The notes beneath the pieces are model-generated. The model worked only from the letters and a program-made list of their open reading frames with translations, made no database searches and was not told the origin of the DNA. The position numbers and the translations under genes were made by a program. From Limnochordaceae bacterium (GTDB lineage Bacteria; Bacillota; Limnochordia; Limnochordales; Geochordaceae), in NCBI GenBank assembly GCA_014896295.1, contig JADBKR010000006.1:1-64000 (forward strand): a stretch of DNA of 64,000 nucleotides, in the 5' to 3' direction. Below, in pieces: positions 44,196 through 53,833 of the stretch; position 1 is the first letter of the stretch; the number at the start of each line of letters is the position of its first letter.

Positions 44196-45241
44196 GGCTC
44201 GCCGCCTCCAGCAACTGCTCTGTGAAGTGACACGCGCTCATGTGGCCGGGCGCCGGTTCGTGCAGCAGCGGCACGACGGTACGGCACTCGGGGCGTGCCA
44301 TCGCACACCGTGGGGCGAACGCGCACCCCGGCGGGAGCCGGGACGAGGCTCGGGGCGCGCCGGCGAGCACCCGGAGGTCACGCAACTCTCCTCTGAGCAC
44401 CGGGAGGGATTGGAGCAGCGCCTGCGTGTACGGGTGTAGCGGGGTGGCGAAGACCGCGTGGACCGGCCCGACCTCCACGATCCGACCGGCGTACATGGTC
44501 ATGATGCGATCGGCCAGTTCGGCGGCGAGCGCCAGGTCGTGGGAGATGAGCAGGAGCGTGAGGCCGAGGCGCTGCTTGAGCGAGCCGGAGCAGGCCGATG
44601 ATGTTGCGCTGCGTCAGGATGTCGAGGGCGGTGGCCGGCTCGTCGAGAATGAGGATGTGGGGGTCGAGCAGCAGGGCCAGAGCGAGGAGAGCCCGCTGGC
44701 GCATCCCGCCGCTCAGCTCGTGCGGGTAGGCCTGGAGCACCCGGGAAGGCTCGAGCTGTACCAGCTCCAAGAGCTCGCCGGCCCGGCGGAGCACCTCCCG
44801 GCGCGAACGGATGCCGTGGGCCGCTGCGGTCTCCAGGAAGTGATCCCGGATGCGGAGCAGCGGGTTGAAGGCGTTGAGCGCGGATTGGAAGACCATGGCG
44901 GCCACCCGCCACCGAAGGGCCCGGACCCCGTCCTCGCCGGCGCCGGGCAACTCGATGGACGTCCCGTCCACCCGGTAACGCACGCGCCCGCCCGTCACGG
45001 CGGCCGAACGCGGCAGCAGCCCCACCAGCGCGAGCGCCAGGGTGGTCTTGCCGCACCCGCTCTCGCCGACGATGGCCAGCGTCTCTCCCCGGAGGAGATC
45101 GAAGGTGGCACCCTGCACCGCCCGGACCGGGCCCGCCGGTGTCCGGTATTGCACGTCCAGGCCCTCGACGCGCATGACGGCGCCATCGCGCGGCGGCGCC
45201 GTCTGGTCCGGTCGTTGGTCGGTGCGTCCCATCTCGCTCAT
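44185..45241 (-). CDS. Oligopeptide ABC transporter ATPase (OppD/DppD type), frameshifted
   Basis: An ATPase of about 352 residues with one break near 44580. The first frame carries Walker A IVGESGCGKTTLALALVGLL, Q-loop VFQSALNAFNPLL, signature HELSGGMRQRALLALALLLD and Walker B ILILDEPATALDILTQRNII. The second frame picks up with SLKQRLGLTLLLISHDLALA and ends in an oligo_HPY domain with FAPRCAMARPEC. Adding one G to CGGCTC restores GSLKQRLG. All catalytic motifs are conserved, so decay is unlikely. It is the partner of the OppF-type protein. Confidence 0.85.
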
Positions 45242-45297
45242 CGCCTGCTTCCCTCGGCCCGGCTCCCATGCCGGAGCTTGCTCCGTAGTACCGCATG

Positions 45298-46200
45298 CTA
45301 CGTGCCCCGGCTGAGCCGTGGGTTGTAGATTTCTTCGAGCGCACGCGACAGCCACACGAGGGAGAGCTGGAAGCCGGCGATGGCGGCGATGGGGGAGAGG
45401 ATGTACCAGACGCTGTCGCGGAAGAAGAGGGCTCCCCGCACCCACGCCAGATTGATCATGACCGCCCAGTTGTGGCCTGAGAGCGGTACCAAACCAAGGA
45501 AAATGAGGCCGACCTGCGCGTACATCGCCGAGGTCATGGCGAAGATGAGGTTGATGACGATGTAGCCCATCATGTTGGGCAAGACTTCGCCGAAGACGAT
45601 CCGGCCCGTCCCGAGGTCGAGCGCCCGGGCCGCCTCGACGAACTCCCGCTCCTTGAGCGACAGCACCTGCGAACGCACCGCCCGCAGGAGGGTCGGCCAC
45701 GACAGCGCCCCGATGATGACCGCCAGAGCGGTCTGGCTGGTCAAACGCACGAAGCCGCTCAACACGGCCAGCAGCGGGAACTGCGGGATGGTCAGCACGA
45801 TGTCGGTGACGGCCACGACCAGCCCGTCGAACCACCCGCCCACGTAAGCGCTGAGCGCCCCCAGCGTCACGGCGATGAACGTCGACAGGAGCCCCGCCAG
45901 CGCGGCCACGTAGAGGAGGTCGCGCCCGCCGTGGACGATCTGGGACAAGATGTCCCTGCCCTGGTGGTCGGTCCCCAGGGGATGCTGGAGGGACGGGGGC
46001 CGGTAGATGGCCGCTACGTCGGCACGGGTATCGAAGGGCACGGCCAGCGGGCCGAGGAAGCTCAGCAGCACGAAGAACGTGACGCCCACCAGCCCGGCGA
46101 TACCCGACGGCGACCGGAGCAGCAACCGGAGCGTCCCACCGGCGGCCCGCCGCCCGGGCCCGGCCGCGGGATCGAGCTCCGCAGCACTCTGGAGCGCCAC
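45298..46200 (-). CDS. Oligopeptide ABC permease, DppC type (read through from DppB)
   Basis: About 300 residues with a DppC/OppC architecture: LRLLLRSPSGIAGLVGVTFF as the first helix, HPLGTDHQGRDILSQIVHGG as the periplasmic family motif, and the EAA loop EFVEAARALDLGTGRIVFGE. The C terminus LVWLSRALEEIYNPRL is typical. A GTG at 46200 with GGGAGGGA 8 bases upstream is a proper independent start, yet the frame is continuous with the upstream DppB part. One missing G in that SD region would account for the fusion, as CAG-GGG-AGG-GAA-TGA would stop DppB. Confidence 0.8.
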   Translation of the reverse strand: MALQSAAELDPAAGPGRRAAGGTLRLLLRSPSGIAGLVGVTFFVLLSFLGPLAVPFDTRADVAAIYRPPSLQHPLGTDHQGRDILSQIVHGGRDLLYVAALAGLLSTFIAVTLGALSAYVGGWFDGLVVAVTDIVLTIPQFPLLAVLSGFVRLTSQTALAVIIGALSWPTLLRAVRSQVLSLKEREFVEAARALDLGTGRIVFGEVLPNMMGYIVINLIFAMTSAMYAQVGLIFLGLVPLSGHNWAVMINLAWVRGALFFRDSVWYILSPIAAIAGFQLSLVWLSRALEEIYNPRLSRGT

Positions 46201-47283
46201 GCCGTCATTCCCTCCCTGGATGCGGATGCGCGGGTCGATACGCGAGTAGAGGAGGTCGGTGAGAAGGTTGGCCAGGATGACGCTGATGGTGATGAGCAGG
46301 AAGACACCTTGCATGACCGGGTAGTCGCGCTGGTTGATGCTGCTGATGAGCAACAGGCCGATGCCCTGGTAGACGAAGACGTACTCGATGAGAAGCGATC
46401 CTCCCACCACGAACCCGGCCGCGATGGTGAGCTGTGTAAACAGCGGCAACGAAGCGTTGCGGCCGACGTAAGCGGTGAGGATGCGCCGCTCCGGCAGCCC
46501 CCTGGCCCTGGCCACGGTGACGTAGTCCTCCTCCAGGGCGCTCAACGTGCTGTTTTTCATGGTGAGCATCCAAAAACCCACCGTGGTGAGGACGTACGTG
46601 GCAATCGGGAGCGCCGCGTGGTACAGCACGTCGCCGACGAACGCCGCCGACCACGACGGCACCGTCCCGGGCGACAGCACGCCGCGCATCTGGTGGATGG
46701 GCAGCACCGGCCACTGCACGCCCAGCAGCACGAGGATCATCATGGCGATGAGGTAGTTGGGCACGGAGCTCATCAAAGAGGCGACCGACGAGAGTACCTG
46801 GTCGAGCCACGAGCCGCGCCGGTAGGCCACCACCATGCCGAGGCCCATGCCGATCGTGAAGCTCAAGAGGAGCCCCGTACCCACGCTGAAGAGCGTCCAC
46901 GGCAGGAAACGCCCGAGGATCACGGTGACCGGCGTGCCGGGCGACAGGAACGACGTGCCCAGGTTGCCGGAGGCCAGGTTGCGGAGGAAGTGCAGGTACT
47001 GCTGCCACAACGGCTGGCGGAGGTCGAGGGAGAAGAGGGCGGCCGCCTGGTTGAGCGCCTCGGCGTACGGGATGCCGTACTGGGCGATGAGCTGGGTGAC
47101 GTAGACTTCGATGGGATTGCCGGGCATGAGGCGGATGATGAAGAACGTGAGCGTGACCACGGTAACAGCGGTCGCCAGCGCCCTGAGGGCCCGCCCGGCG
47201 ACGAACCCGAGCTGGCGTAGACGGACCGAGCCGCAGGCTCTGATAGCGCTTACAGATTTGTCGTACCGTAACGGTGGCGGCAC
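46201..47283 (-). CDS. Oligopeptide ABC permease, DppB type (fused in frame to DppC)
   Basis: About 360 residues of DppB/OppB type: first helix AVTVVTLTFFIIRLMPGNPI, followed by a periplasmic loop, then AYRRGSWLDQVLSSVASLMS, the EAA loop EEDYVTVARARGLPERRILT and the usual end TDLLYSRIDPRIRI. The frame does not stop there but continues into DppC. The start is uncertain: GTG 47283 has no ribosome binding site, and the protein proper could begin nearer RLRQLGFVAGRALRA. First gene of the operon, divergent from murR over a 270-bp gap. Confidence 0.78.
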
Positions 47284-47556
47284 TCATACGCGACCCCCGG
47301 GAAGAGCCTTCGACGACCGTCGGCCGGCCTGCGGCCATCGCGGTCTGCCGCTATCCTACCACGTCCCGACGGCTCCGGCAAAGAGGACCCGCTACGCAGG
47401 CGGCCACGGCGTAGCGGCGAAGGCGGGCTCGGCAAGGCCGGGTGGCGTTGTGCAGGAACATAACTTTCCGCTCTGCGCATTCTGCAGAAGGAATCTTTCC
47501 TTCCTCGTCGAACCGCTCTCTCGAACCGTCCCGAACGGGGAGGGTCGAGGGGCGCG
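47284..47556. other. Intergenic region between peptide transporter and murR
   Basis: A 273-bp divergent gap. It contains the MurR-like palindrome at 47487-47503 and must carry both promoters; no strong -35/-10 pair stands out. No gene is seen. Confidence 0.5.
47487..47503. promoter_or_regulatory. Candidate MurR/RpiR operator
   Basis: GAAGGAA-TCT-TTCCTTC is a perfect 7-bp palindrome with the GGAAnnTTTCC core common to RpiR/MurR-type sites, 54 bases before the murR start. It could control both murR and the divergent peptide transporter. Confidence 0.5.
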
Positions 47557-48449
47557 ATGGGACAGTTGCCGGAGCGGTGCCTGGCCCGGGTCCGGGGCGT
47601 CTACACCGGTCTGCGCCCCGCCGAGCAGCGGGTGGCGGACTACCTGCTCGCGCACCCCGACCGGGCGCTGGCGCTGAGCGTCACGGAGCTCGCATCCGCC
47701 GCCGGCACCAGCGAGTCGACGGTCGTGAAGTTTGCCCAGAAGCTCGGGTACGGCGGGTACCGGCAGCTGCGGTTGGCCCTCGCCCTCGAGTCGGGCGACC
47801 GGGGTGCCGAGGCCGGTCCCCGTCTACGGCGAGATCGAAACGACCGACTCCCTGGAGACCATTCGCAGCAAGCTGCTGGCGGCTTACACGAGCACGCTCC
47901 AGCGAGACCATGGAGCTCCTCGATCCGCCGCTTTGGGAGCGAGCGGCCGACGCCCTCGCCCGGGCGCGGCGCATCCACTTCTACGGCGTGGGGGCGTCGG
48001 GGTTCGTGGCCCTCGACGCCCAGCACAAGTTCGCTCGCATCGGCATGGACGCCTGGGCCTACACCGACCCCCACCTGGCGTCGGCGTTCGCCGCGCTGCT
48101 GGAGCAGGGCGACGTCGCGGTCGGGATCTCCCACTCCGGCGGCACTCTCGACACGTTGCACGCGCTGCGCGCGGCCCGAGAGGCCGGCGCCACCACGATG
48201 TGCATTACCCACCGCATGGACGCGCCCATCGTCGAGCTGGCGAGCATCGCACTCTTCACCAGCGGGCACGAGGCGCCGTTTCGGAGCGGGGCCATTGTCT
48301 CTCGCATGGCGCAGCTGGCGGTGGTGGACGCCTTGTTCATCGCCGTGGCCATCCGGCGGGGCGCCGACGCCATGCGGCGGCTGCTCGCAAGCCGAGAAGC
48401 CGTGGAGGAGAAGCACGTCGGCCCAGGCAAGGCGTGGCGAGATACTTGA
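47557..48449 (+). CDS. RpiR/MurR-family regulator, twice frameshifted
   Basis: A regulator of about 297 residues spread over three frames with breaks near 47818 and 47905. The N-terminal HTH_6 domain is clear: RPAEQRVADYLLAHPDRALA, then VTELASAAGTSESTVVKFAQ and KLGYGGYRQLRLALALE. The middle reads PVPVYGEIETTDSLETIRSK; the SIS domain reads ARARRIHFYGVGASGFVALD, HKFARIGMDAWAYTDPHL and GISHSGGTLDTLHALRAARE. In MurR the SIS domain senses MurNAc-6-phosphate. It heads the amino-sugar operon. Conserved sequence on both sides of each break suggests read error rather than decay. Confidence 0.82.
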
Positions 48450-48474
48450 CGGATGGGATGGGTGAAGCGCATTG

Positions 48475-49452
48475 ATGGAGCCATCGCCGGGACGGCCGGC
48501 CACGCACGTGCCCGTGCCCGGTCCCTGGGACAGCCCCAAGGCGACGGAGGCCCGCAATCCCAAGTCTTACCGGCTTGACACGATGAGCACCCTCGAGATC
48601 GTCTCCCTCATGAACCAGGAGGACGCCGAAGTGGTGCGGGCCGTCGGCGCCGTGCTGCCCGAGATTGCCCGGGCCGCGGAGCTCGTCGCCGACCGGTTGC
48701 GTGCCGGCGGCCGGGTCTACTACGTCGGCGCCGGCACGAGCGGGCGGATCGGCGCCCTGGATGCGGCCGAGTGGCGGCCGACGTTCGGGGTGGAGCCGGA
48801 CACCGTACAGGCCGTCCTGGCGGGCGGGGAGCGCACGCTGCGCGCCGCCGCCGAGGAGGCGGAAGACGACGAGGAAGCCGGGCGGCAGGCCATGCTGGAG
48901 CGGGTGAAGCCGGGCGACGTGGTGGTAGGCCTTGCCGCCAGCGGCGACACGCCGTTCGTGATGGGCGCCCTGCGGGGCGCCCGGGAGCGTGGCGCCGTGA
49001 CCATCGGTGTGGCCTGCAACCGGCCGGCCGGGATCGAGCCGCTGGTGGACGTGGCCATCCTGCCCGTACCGGGGGCGGAGGTGCTGACCGGCAGCACGCG
49101 GCTGAAGGCCGGCACGGCCCAGAAGATGGTGCTCAACATGATCAGCACCGCTGCCATGGTGCGGCTCGGCAAGGTGTATGAAAACCTCATGGTGGACATG
49201 CGGCCGACCAACCGCAAGCTGGTCAAGCGGGCCCTGCGTGCCATCCAACAGGCGACCGGGGCGCCCGAAGAGCAAGTGGCGCAGGCGTTCGAGGCGGCCG
49301 GTCACGAGGTCAAGACGGCGATCGTGATGCTTCTGGCAGGCGTCGGCGTCGACGAGGCCAGGGCGCTGCTCCACCAGGCCGGTGGGTGGGTACGGCAGGC
49401 CGTGGCATTTGCCGGTCGTCGTCCGACAGGGTCTTCCGAAGGGAGGGGGTAG
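48475..49452 (+). CDS. murQ: N-acetylmuramic acid 6-phosphate etherase
   Basis: A 325-residue SIS-fold enzyme that removes D-lactate from MurNAc-6-phosphate, giving GlcNAc-6-phosphate. Motifs: ATEARNPKSYRLDTMSTLEI at the N terminus, RVYYVGAGTSGRIGALDAAE with the catalytic Glu region, then GLAASGDTPFVMGALRGARE and NRPAGIEPLVDVAILPVPGA, and TRLKAGTAQKMVLNMISTAA. Length is slightly above the usual 300 because of the N-terminal extension. The ATG at 48475 follows a GGGTGAAG. Second gene of the murR operon. Confidence 0.95.
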   Translation: MEPSPGRPATHVPVPGPWDSPKATEARNPKSYRLDTMSTLEIVSLMNQEDAEVVRAVGAVLPEIARAAELVADRLRAGGRVYYVGAGTSGRIGALDAAEWRPTFGVEPDTVQAVLAGGERTLRAAAEEAEDDEEAGRQAMLERVKPGDVVVGLAASGDTPFVMGALRGARERGAVTIGVACNRPAGIEPLVDVAILPVPGAEVLTGSTRLKAGTAQKMVLNMISTAAMVRLGKVYENLMVDMRPTNRKLVKRALRAIQQATGAPEEQVAQAFEAAGHEVKTAIVMLLAGVGVDEARALLHQAGGWVRQAVAFAGRRPTGSSEGRG

Positions 49453-49552
49453 GGCAGGCGCCAACGAGGCCCATCAGGATTTCATAGGGGTCGGGTACGG
49501 GTGTTTGCGACGGGCAGGTCAGCTCGACGGGCTCGTGGGAGGGGAAAAGGCT

Positions 49553-50826
49553 ATGGTCGCGCATCATCGGATGCATCGCTGGGTCGTCGCAGCCGTGGCG
49601 GCGGCACTCGTGCTGGCGCTCTTCGCCGGCACCGCGCTGGCCGCGTCCGAGGTCACGTTGAAGTTTTGGAGCTGGCGCACCGAAGACGTACAGCAGTACG
49701 CGAAGTTCATCGAGGCGTTCCGGGCGAAGCATCCCGACATCGACGTGCAGTTCATCCCGTACAAGAACACGGAGTACAACACCATCCTCGCCACCGCGCT
49801 CCAGGGCGGCGCCGGCCCCGACGTTGCGCACTTGCGAGCGTATGGTGGGCTGGAACCGCTGGCCAACGCCGGCTATCTGGTTCCCCTCGACGGCAAGGTG
49901 GAAGGCCTGAAGCGGTTCCCGAGTGACCTCCTCGCCGGCGCCCGCAACCGCCGCGACGGCCACGTGTACGGGGTGCCGTTCGCCGTCCAGACGGTGCAAA
50001 TCTTGTACAACAAGCGGATCTTCCGCGAGCTTGGGCTGCGGGAGCCGCAGACGTGGGACGAATTCCTGGCCCTGGCCGGCAAGGTCAACAACTCTGGGCG
50101 CATCGCCTTCTCCAACGGCTCCAAGGAAGGCTGGACGATGGAAACTTTCTTCGGAGCCGTGGCTCCCAACTTTTACGGCGGCACGCCTTTCTACAACGAA
50201 CTGGTGAGCGGTAAGGCCACGTTCGAGGATCCCCGGTTCATCAACGCCCTTCGCAAGATGCTGGAGGTCAAGCCGTACTTGCCGCAAGGGTTCCAGGGGA
50301 TCGGGTACACGGACATGCAGGCCATGTTCGCCCAGGAGATGGCGGCCATGTGGATGGCCGGGTCGTACGAGCTGGGCACCATGCGAACCATGAACCCCAA
50401 GATCGAGATCGGGGTGTTCCCGGTGCCCCGGAGAAGCCTGGCCAGCGGGTCTGGGTCAGCACCTACCTGGACGGTCTGACCGGCATCAACAAGGAGAGCA
50501 AGCACCAGGCCGAGGCGCTGGAGTTCGTGCGCTGGCTTGCCACCCCCGAGTTCGGGCAGATGTACTCGGACGAGCTCGAGCAGATCTCGGCGGTGCCGGG
50601 TACGGCTCCGAAGTCGCCGACCCTGGCGAAGATCGTCGACATGATGAATCGCTACGGCACGCCGTACCTGATGCTGGCGGGCTTCCGCTATGGCCAGCCG
50701 AGCGGGTCGACGCTGCTACAAAACACGCTGCAGGGGCTCTTCGCGGGGCAGCTCACGCCGGAGCAGGTGGCGAAGGAGATCCAGCAGGGCGTTGCCCGCT
50801 GGTACGAGCCGTTCCAGAAGAAGTAA
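49553..50826 (+). CDS. CUT1-family ABC solute-binding protein, frameshifted
   Basis: A sugar-binding protein of about 425 residues with one break near 50432. A signal peptide (about residues 6-32, ending TALA) leads into ASEVTLKFWSWRTEDVQQYA. Further markers are LATALQGGAGPDVAHLRAYG and QAMFAQEMAAMWMAGSYELG. The second frame continues RVWVSTYLDGLTGINKESKH and ends LAKEIQQG-like AKEIQQGVARWYEPF. Adding one C to GTGCCCCGG joins them as PVPPEKPGQRVWVST. GGGAGGGG precedes the ATG. In this operon the ligand is probably MurNAc, GlcNAc or a small muropeptide sugar. Confidence 0.85.
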
Positions 50827-50944
50827 GAGGCGGGTGGGCTACCGGCCCCTCCTCGGTGGGGCCCGGTGGCCCACCGCTCCTTTCCATGGCGCCTTTGAGG
50901 GGTGCCATCGTGACCGGTGCCAGGCTCTTCGGGGGGAAAGACCG

Positions 50945-51865
50945 GTGCTGGACAGGCTGCTGGGCAAGCGGGTTTACGTGGCCTTCTTGCTGCCGGGACT
51001 GGTGCTGTACACGCTGTTCATGGTGTACCCGCTGCTCTCGTCGCTGGGATACAGCCTGTTCGACTGGGACGGGCTGGTGCGCAAGGGCTTCATCGGGTTG
51101 CGCAACTTCGTGACGGTGCTGGCAGAAGAGCCGTACCGGACGCGCTTTTTCGGGGCGCTCGGGCACAACGTCGTCTTCTTCCTGACGACCCTGGCCATCC
51201 AGAGCACGCTGGGGCTGGCCTTTGCGATGGCGCTGCGGCGCAAGCGGCCGGGAGCAGCCTTCTTCCAGATGGCTTACTTCCTGCCCTACACGCTCTCGCT
51301 GGTCGTCGTCGGCTTCTTGTGGTTGCTCCTGCTCAACCCCATGTGGGGCGCGTTCAACCAGATGCTGAGGGTGGTGGGGCTCGGGCGGTGGGCCCAGCCA
51401 TGGCTGGGGCAGACCAGCACGGCGCTCATCAGCATCATCCTGGTGAACGCGTGGCGGTGGATTGGCTTTCCGATGCTGGTCTTCTTGGCGGGGCTCCAGG
51501 GCATCCCCGCCGAACTGGAGGAGGCGGCCCGGGTAGACGGCGCCGCCGGGTGGCAGGCGTTCCGGCACGTGACGTTGCCCCTGCTGGCGCCGGTCATCGG
51601 GATGGTGAGCATCCTCACGTTCATCTACGACTTCAACGCGTTCGAGCTGGTCTTCGTGATGCAAGGGTCGAGCGGCAACCCCTTCTATGCGACGGACCTG
51701 CTGGGGACGTTCTTTTATCGGACAGCCTTCGGGGATTCGACGACCGGCGGGGAACCGGGGCAAATCGGTATCGCGTCGGCGATCGCCGTCCTGATGTTCG
51801 TCATGGTGGGGATCGTCTCGTCCATCGGGGTGCGATCGCTGCAGCGACGGCAGGTGGAGTACTGA
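50945..51865 (+). CDS. CUT1-family ABC permease (MalF/UgpA-like)
   Basis: A 306-residue permease with six helices: FLLPGLVLYTLFMVYPLLSS is the first, LEEAARVDGAAGWQAFRHVT the EAA loop. GSSGNPFYATDLLGTFFYRT, late in the chain, corresponds to the GGPGxSTxxL region of MalF. GTG at 50945 has GGGGGGAAAG upstream. The upstream gap 50827-50944 contains GGTGGGC...GCCCACC, which could form a hairpin that tunes expression of the permeases relative to the binding protein. Partner of the next gene. Confidence 0.9.
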   Translation: MLDRLLGKRVYVAFLLPGLVLYTLFMVYPLLSSLGYSLFDWDGLVRKGFIGLRNFVTVLAEEPYRTRFFGALGHNVVFFLTTLAIQSTLGLAFAMALRRKRPGAAFFQMAYFLPYTLSLVVVGFLWLLLLNPMWGAFNQMLRVVGLGRWAQPWLGQTSTALISIILVNAWRWIGFPMLVFLAGLQGIPAELEEAARVDGAAGWQAFRHVTLPLLAPVIGMVSILTFIYDFNAFELVFVMQGSSGNPFYATDLLGTFFYRTAFGDSTTGGEPGQIGIASAIAVLMFVMVGIVSSIGVRSLQRRQVEY

Positions 51866-51866
51866 C

Positions 51867-52766
51867 GTGACGCGGACGGCAGTGGGATCGGCGGCCGAGC
51901 GCAGGGCGGCCAGCCGCGTAGCCTTCGGTGCGGGGCTGGCGGCCAGGCGCGTCGCCGGTGCCGCAGCGCTTTACGTGGTACTGGCCTTCATGGCGGTCGT
52001 CTTCCTGGCGCCCGTGGCGCTCATGATCGTGACCGCCTTCAAGAGCACCCAGGAGATCTTCATGAACCCGTTCGGGCTCCCGGCGTCGTGGAGCCTGGAG
52101 CCGTTCGTGCAGGTGTGGACCCGAGCGAGCTTCTCGGTGTACTTCCGCAACAGCGTCTGGGTGACGGTAGCATCGCTCGTGGTGGTGCTGGCCAGTTCGT
52201 CGATGGCCGCGTACGCGCTGGCGAGGCTGCCGTTTCGAGGCAGCACGTGGATCTACATGTTCTTCCTGGCCGGCATCATGGTACCCATCCGGCTGGGGAT
52301 CCTGCCTTTGTTCCTGCTGATGCGGAACCTCGGGCTGCTCAACACCCACTGGTCGCTCATCCTCACGTACGCGGCGAGCGGCATGCCCATGTCCGTCTTC
52401 TTGCTCACGGGGTTCTTCCGGTCTCTGCCGGGAGAGGTACGGGAAGCGGCTCGGATGGACGGGTGCACGGAGTTCCAGACTTTCTGGAAGGTCATGCTGC
52501 CGCTCGTGCGGCCCGCGCTGGCCACGGTGGCCATCGTCAACTTCGTGCCGTGGTGGAACGACATGTTCTTCCCGTTGCTCTTCATCCAGAAGGACGCCCT
52601 GAAGACCATCCCGCTCGGGATGACCATCTTCTTCGGCCAGTACCAGACGGACTGGGGCTTGCTCTTCGCGGGGATGGTCATGGCCAGCGTGCCGCTGGTG
52701 GCCATGTACCTGGCCATGTCTCGCCACTTCATCGCGGGGCTCACCGCAGGAGCGGTCAAGGGATGA
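51867..52766 (+). CDS. CUT1-family ABC permease (MalG/UgpE-like)
   Basis: A 299-residue permease. MIVTAFKSTQEIFMNPFGLP follows the first helix; the EAA loop is VREAARMDGCTEFQTFWKVM, and the C terminus MSRHFIAGLTAGAVKG is typical. The first 30 residues are hydrophilic. GTG at 51867 follows the previous stop by one base, and its own stop overlaps the kinase start, so the three genes are coupled. As in the operon at 15.8-20.5 kb, no ATPase is encoded nearby. Confidence 0.92.
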   Translation: MTRTAVGSAAERRAASRVAFGAGLAARRVAGAAALYVVLAFMAVVFLAPVALMIVTAFKSTQEIFMNPFGLPASWSLEPFVQVWTRASFSVYFRNSVWVTVASLVVVLASSSMAAYALARLPFRGSTWIYMFFLAGIMVPIRLGILPLFLLMRNLGLLNTHWSLILTYAASGMPMSVFLLTGFFRSLPGEVREAARMDGCTEFQTFWKVMLPLVRPALATVAIVNFVPWWNDMFFPLLFIQKDALKTIPLGMTIFFGQYQTDWGLLFAGMVMASVPLVAMYLAMSRHFIAGLTAGAVKG

Positions 52767-53833
52767 GCGCTCTCCAGGACGCGAGTGCTGCGCCGGAAGG
52801 GGCCAGGTACGTAGCCGGGATCGACGGCGGGGGCACTTCCACCCGTTGCTGGGTGGCCGGGCTCGACGGCAAGGTCGCCGGGCGCGGCGAGGCGGGGCCC
52901 AGCAACCCCCGGGCCATCGGTCTCGAGCGGTCGGTCGGGGCGCTACGGGAAGCGGCGGGCCTGGCGCTCCAACGGGCGGGAGCCCGGGCGGATGACATCG
53001 TGGCCGTGGTAGTAGGCCTGGCAGGTGGCGCCGGGACGTCGGTCGGGGAGGCGGTGGAGGCGGCCCTGCGCCGGGAGTTTACGGCGGCGCAAGCGGTACG
53101 GGTCGTCCACGACGCCCGCATCGCGCTGGCGGCTGCCACGGGCGGCGGGCCGGGCATCATCCTGGTCGCGGGCACCGGATCCGTGGCGTACGGGATGGAT
53201 GAGCAAGGGCGAGAAGCCCGGGCCGGCGGATGGGGGTACCTGCTGGGCGACGAGGGCAGCGCCTATGACATCGGCCGCAGGGCGATCGGAGCCGTACTGC
53301 GTGCGGCCGATGGGCGTGGGCCCGCCACCGCTCTCGCAAGAGTGGTCGAGGCCGGCCTCGGATCCATCGAGCCGCCGGCGATCATCGACGCCGTCTACTC
53401 GGGGGCCGCGCCCCGGGAGCGGATTGCCCGGCTGGCTCGCGGGGTGCTCCAAGCTGCCCGCGACGGGGACCGGGTGGCGGAAGCGATCGTGCGGGCGGCG
53501 GCCGACGAGCTCGCCCGGCTCGTGGCCGCCGTTGACGACAGGCTGCGCCTGGCGCCGCCGGTGCGGGCGTATGCGAGCGGCGGCTTGCTAGCAGGTCATC
53601 CCGGGCAGCCTCCGGCGGGAACGACGCCGGGTGAGATGGCCGTGCCGCGGGACACGCTCGCGCATTGGCTCCTCGAAGAGGTGGCCAGACGCTTGCAGGC
53701 GTTACGCCCCGGCCGCGACATCCGCCTCGAGGTCTCGGCGCGCCCGCCGGCGGCTGGTGCCGTGCTGCTGGCGCTCGAGGCCGTGCTCGGCGAGAGCGCC
53801 AGGACGCTGGTACCTCGTCTCAGCGCGTGGTGA
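52763..53833 (+). CDS. BadF/BadG-type N-acetyl amino-sugar kinase (MurK/NAGK-like)
   Basis: A 356-residue ASKHA kinase. The phosphate-1 loop is VAGIDGGGTSTRCWVAGLDG; RVVHDARIALAAATGGGPGI provides the catalytic Asp; ILVAGTGSVAYGMDEQGREA and GWGYLLGDEGSAYDIGRRAI follow. The family includes GlcNAc kinase and the MurK kinase of Clostridium acetobutylicum, which phosphorylates both MurNAc and GlcNAc. With MurR, MurQ and a transporter in the same operon, phosphorylation of imported MurNAc before the MurQ step is the best role. Start ATG 52763 overlaps the permease stop. Confidence 0.87.
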   Translation: MSALQDASAAPEGARYVAGIDGGGTSTRCWVAGLDGKVAGRGEAGPSNPRAIGLERSVGALREAAGLALQRAGARADDIVAVVVGLAGGAGTSVGEAVEAALRREFTAAQAVRVVHDARIALAAATGGGPGIILVAGTGSVAYGMDEQGREARAGGWGYLLGDEGSAYDIGRRAIGAVLRAADGRGPATALARVVEAGLGSIEPPAIIDAVYSGAAPRERIARLARGVLQAARDGDRVAEAIVRAAADELARLVAAVDDRLRLAPPVRAYASGGLLAGHPGQPPAGTTPGEMAVPRDTLAHWLLEEVARRLQALRPGRDIRLEVSARPPAAGAVLLALEAVLGESARTLVPRLSAW

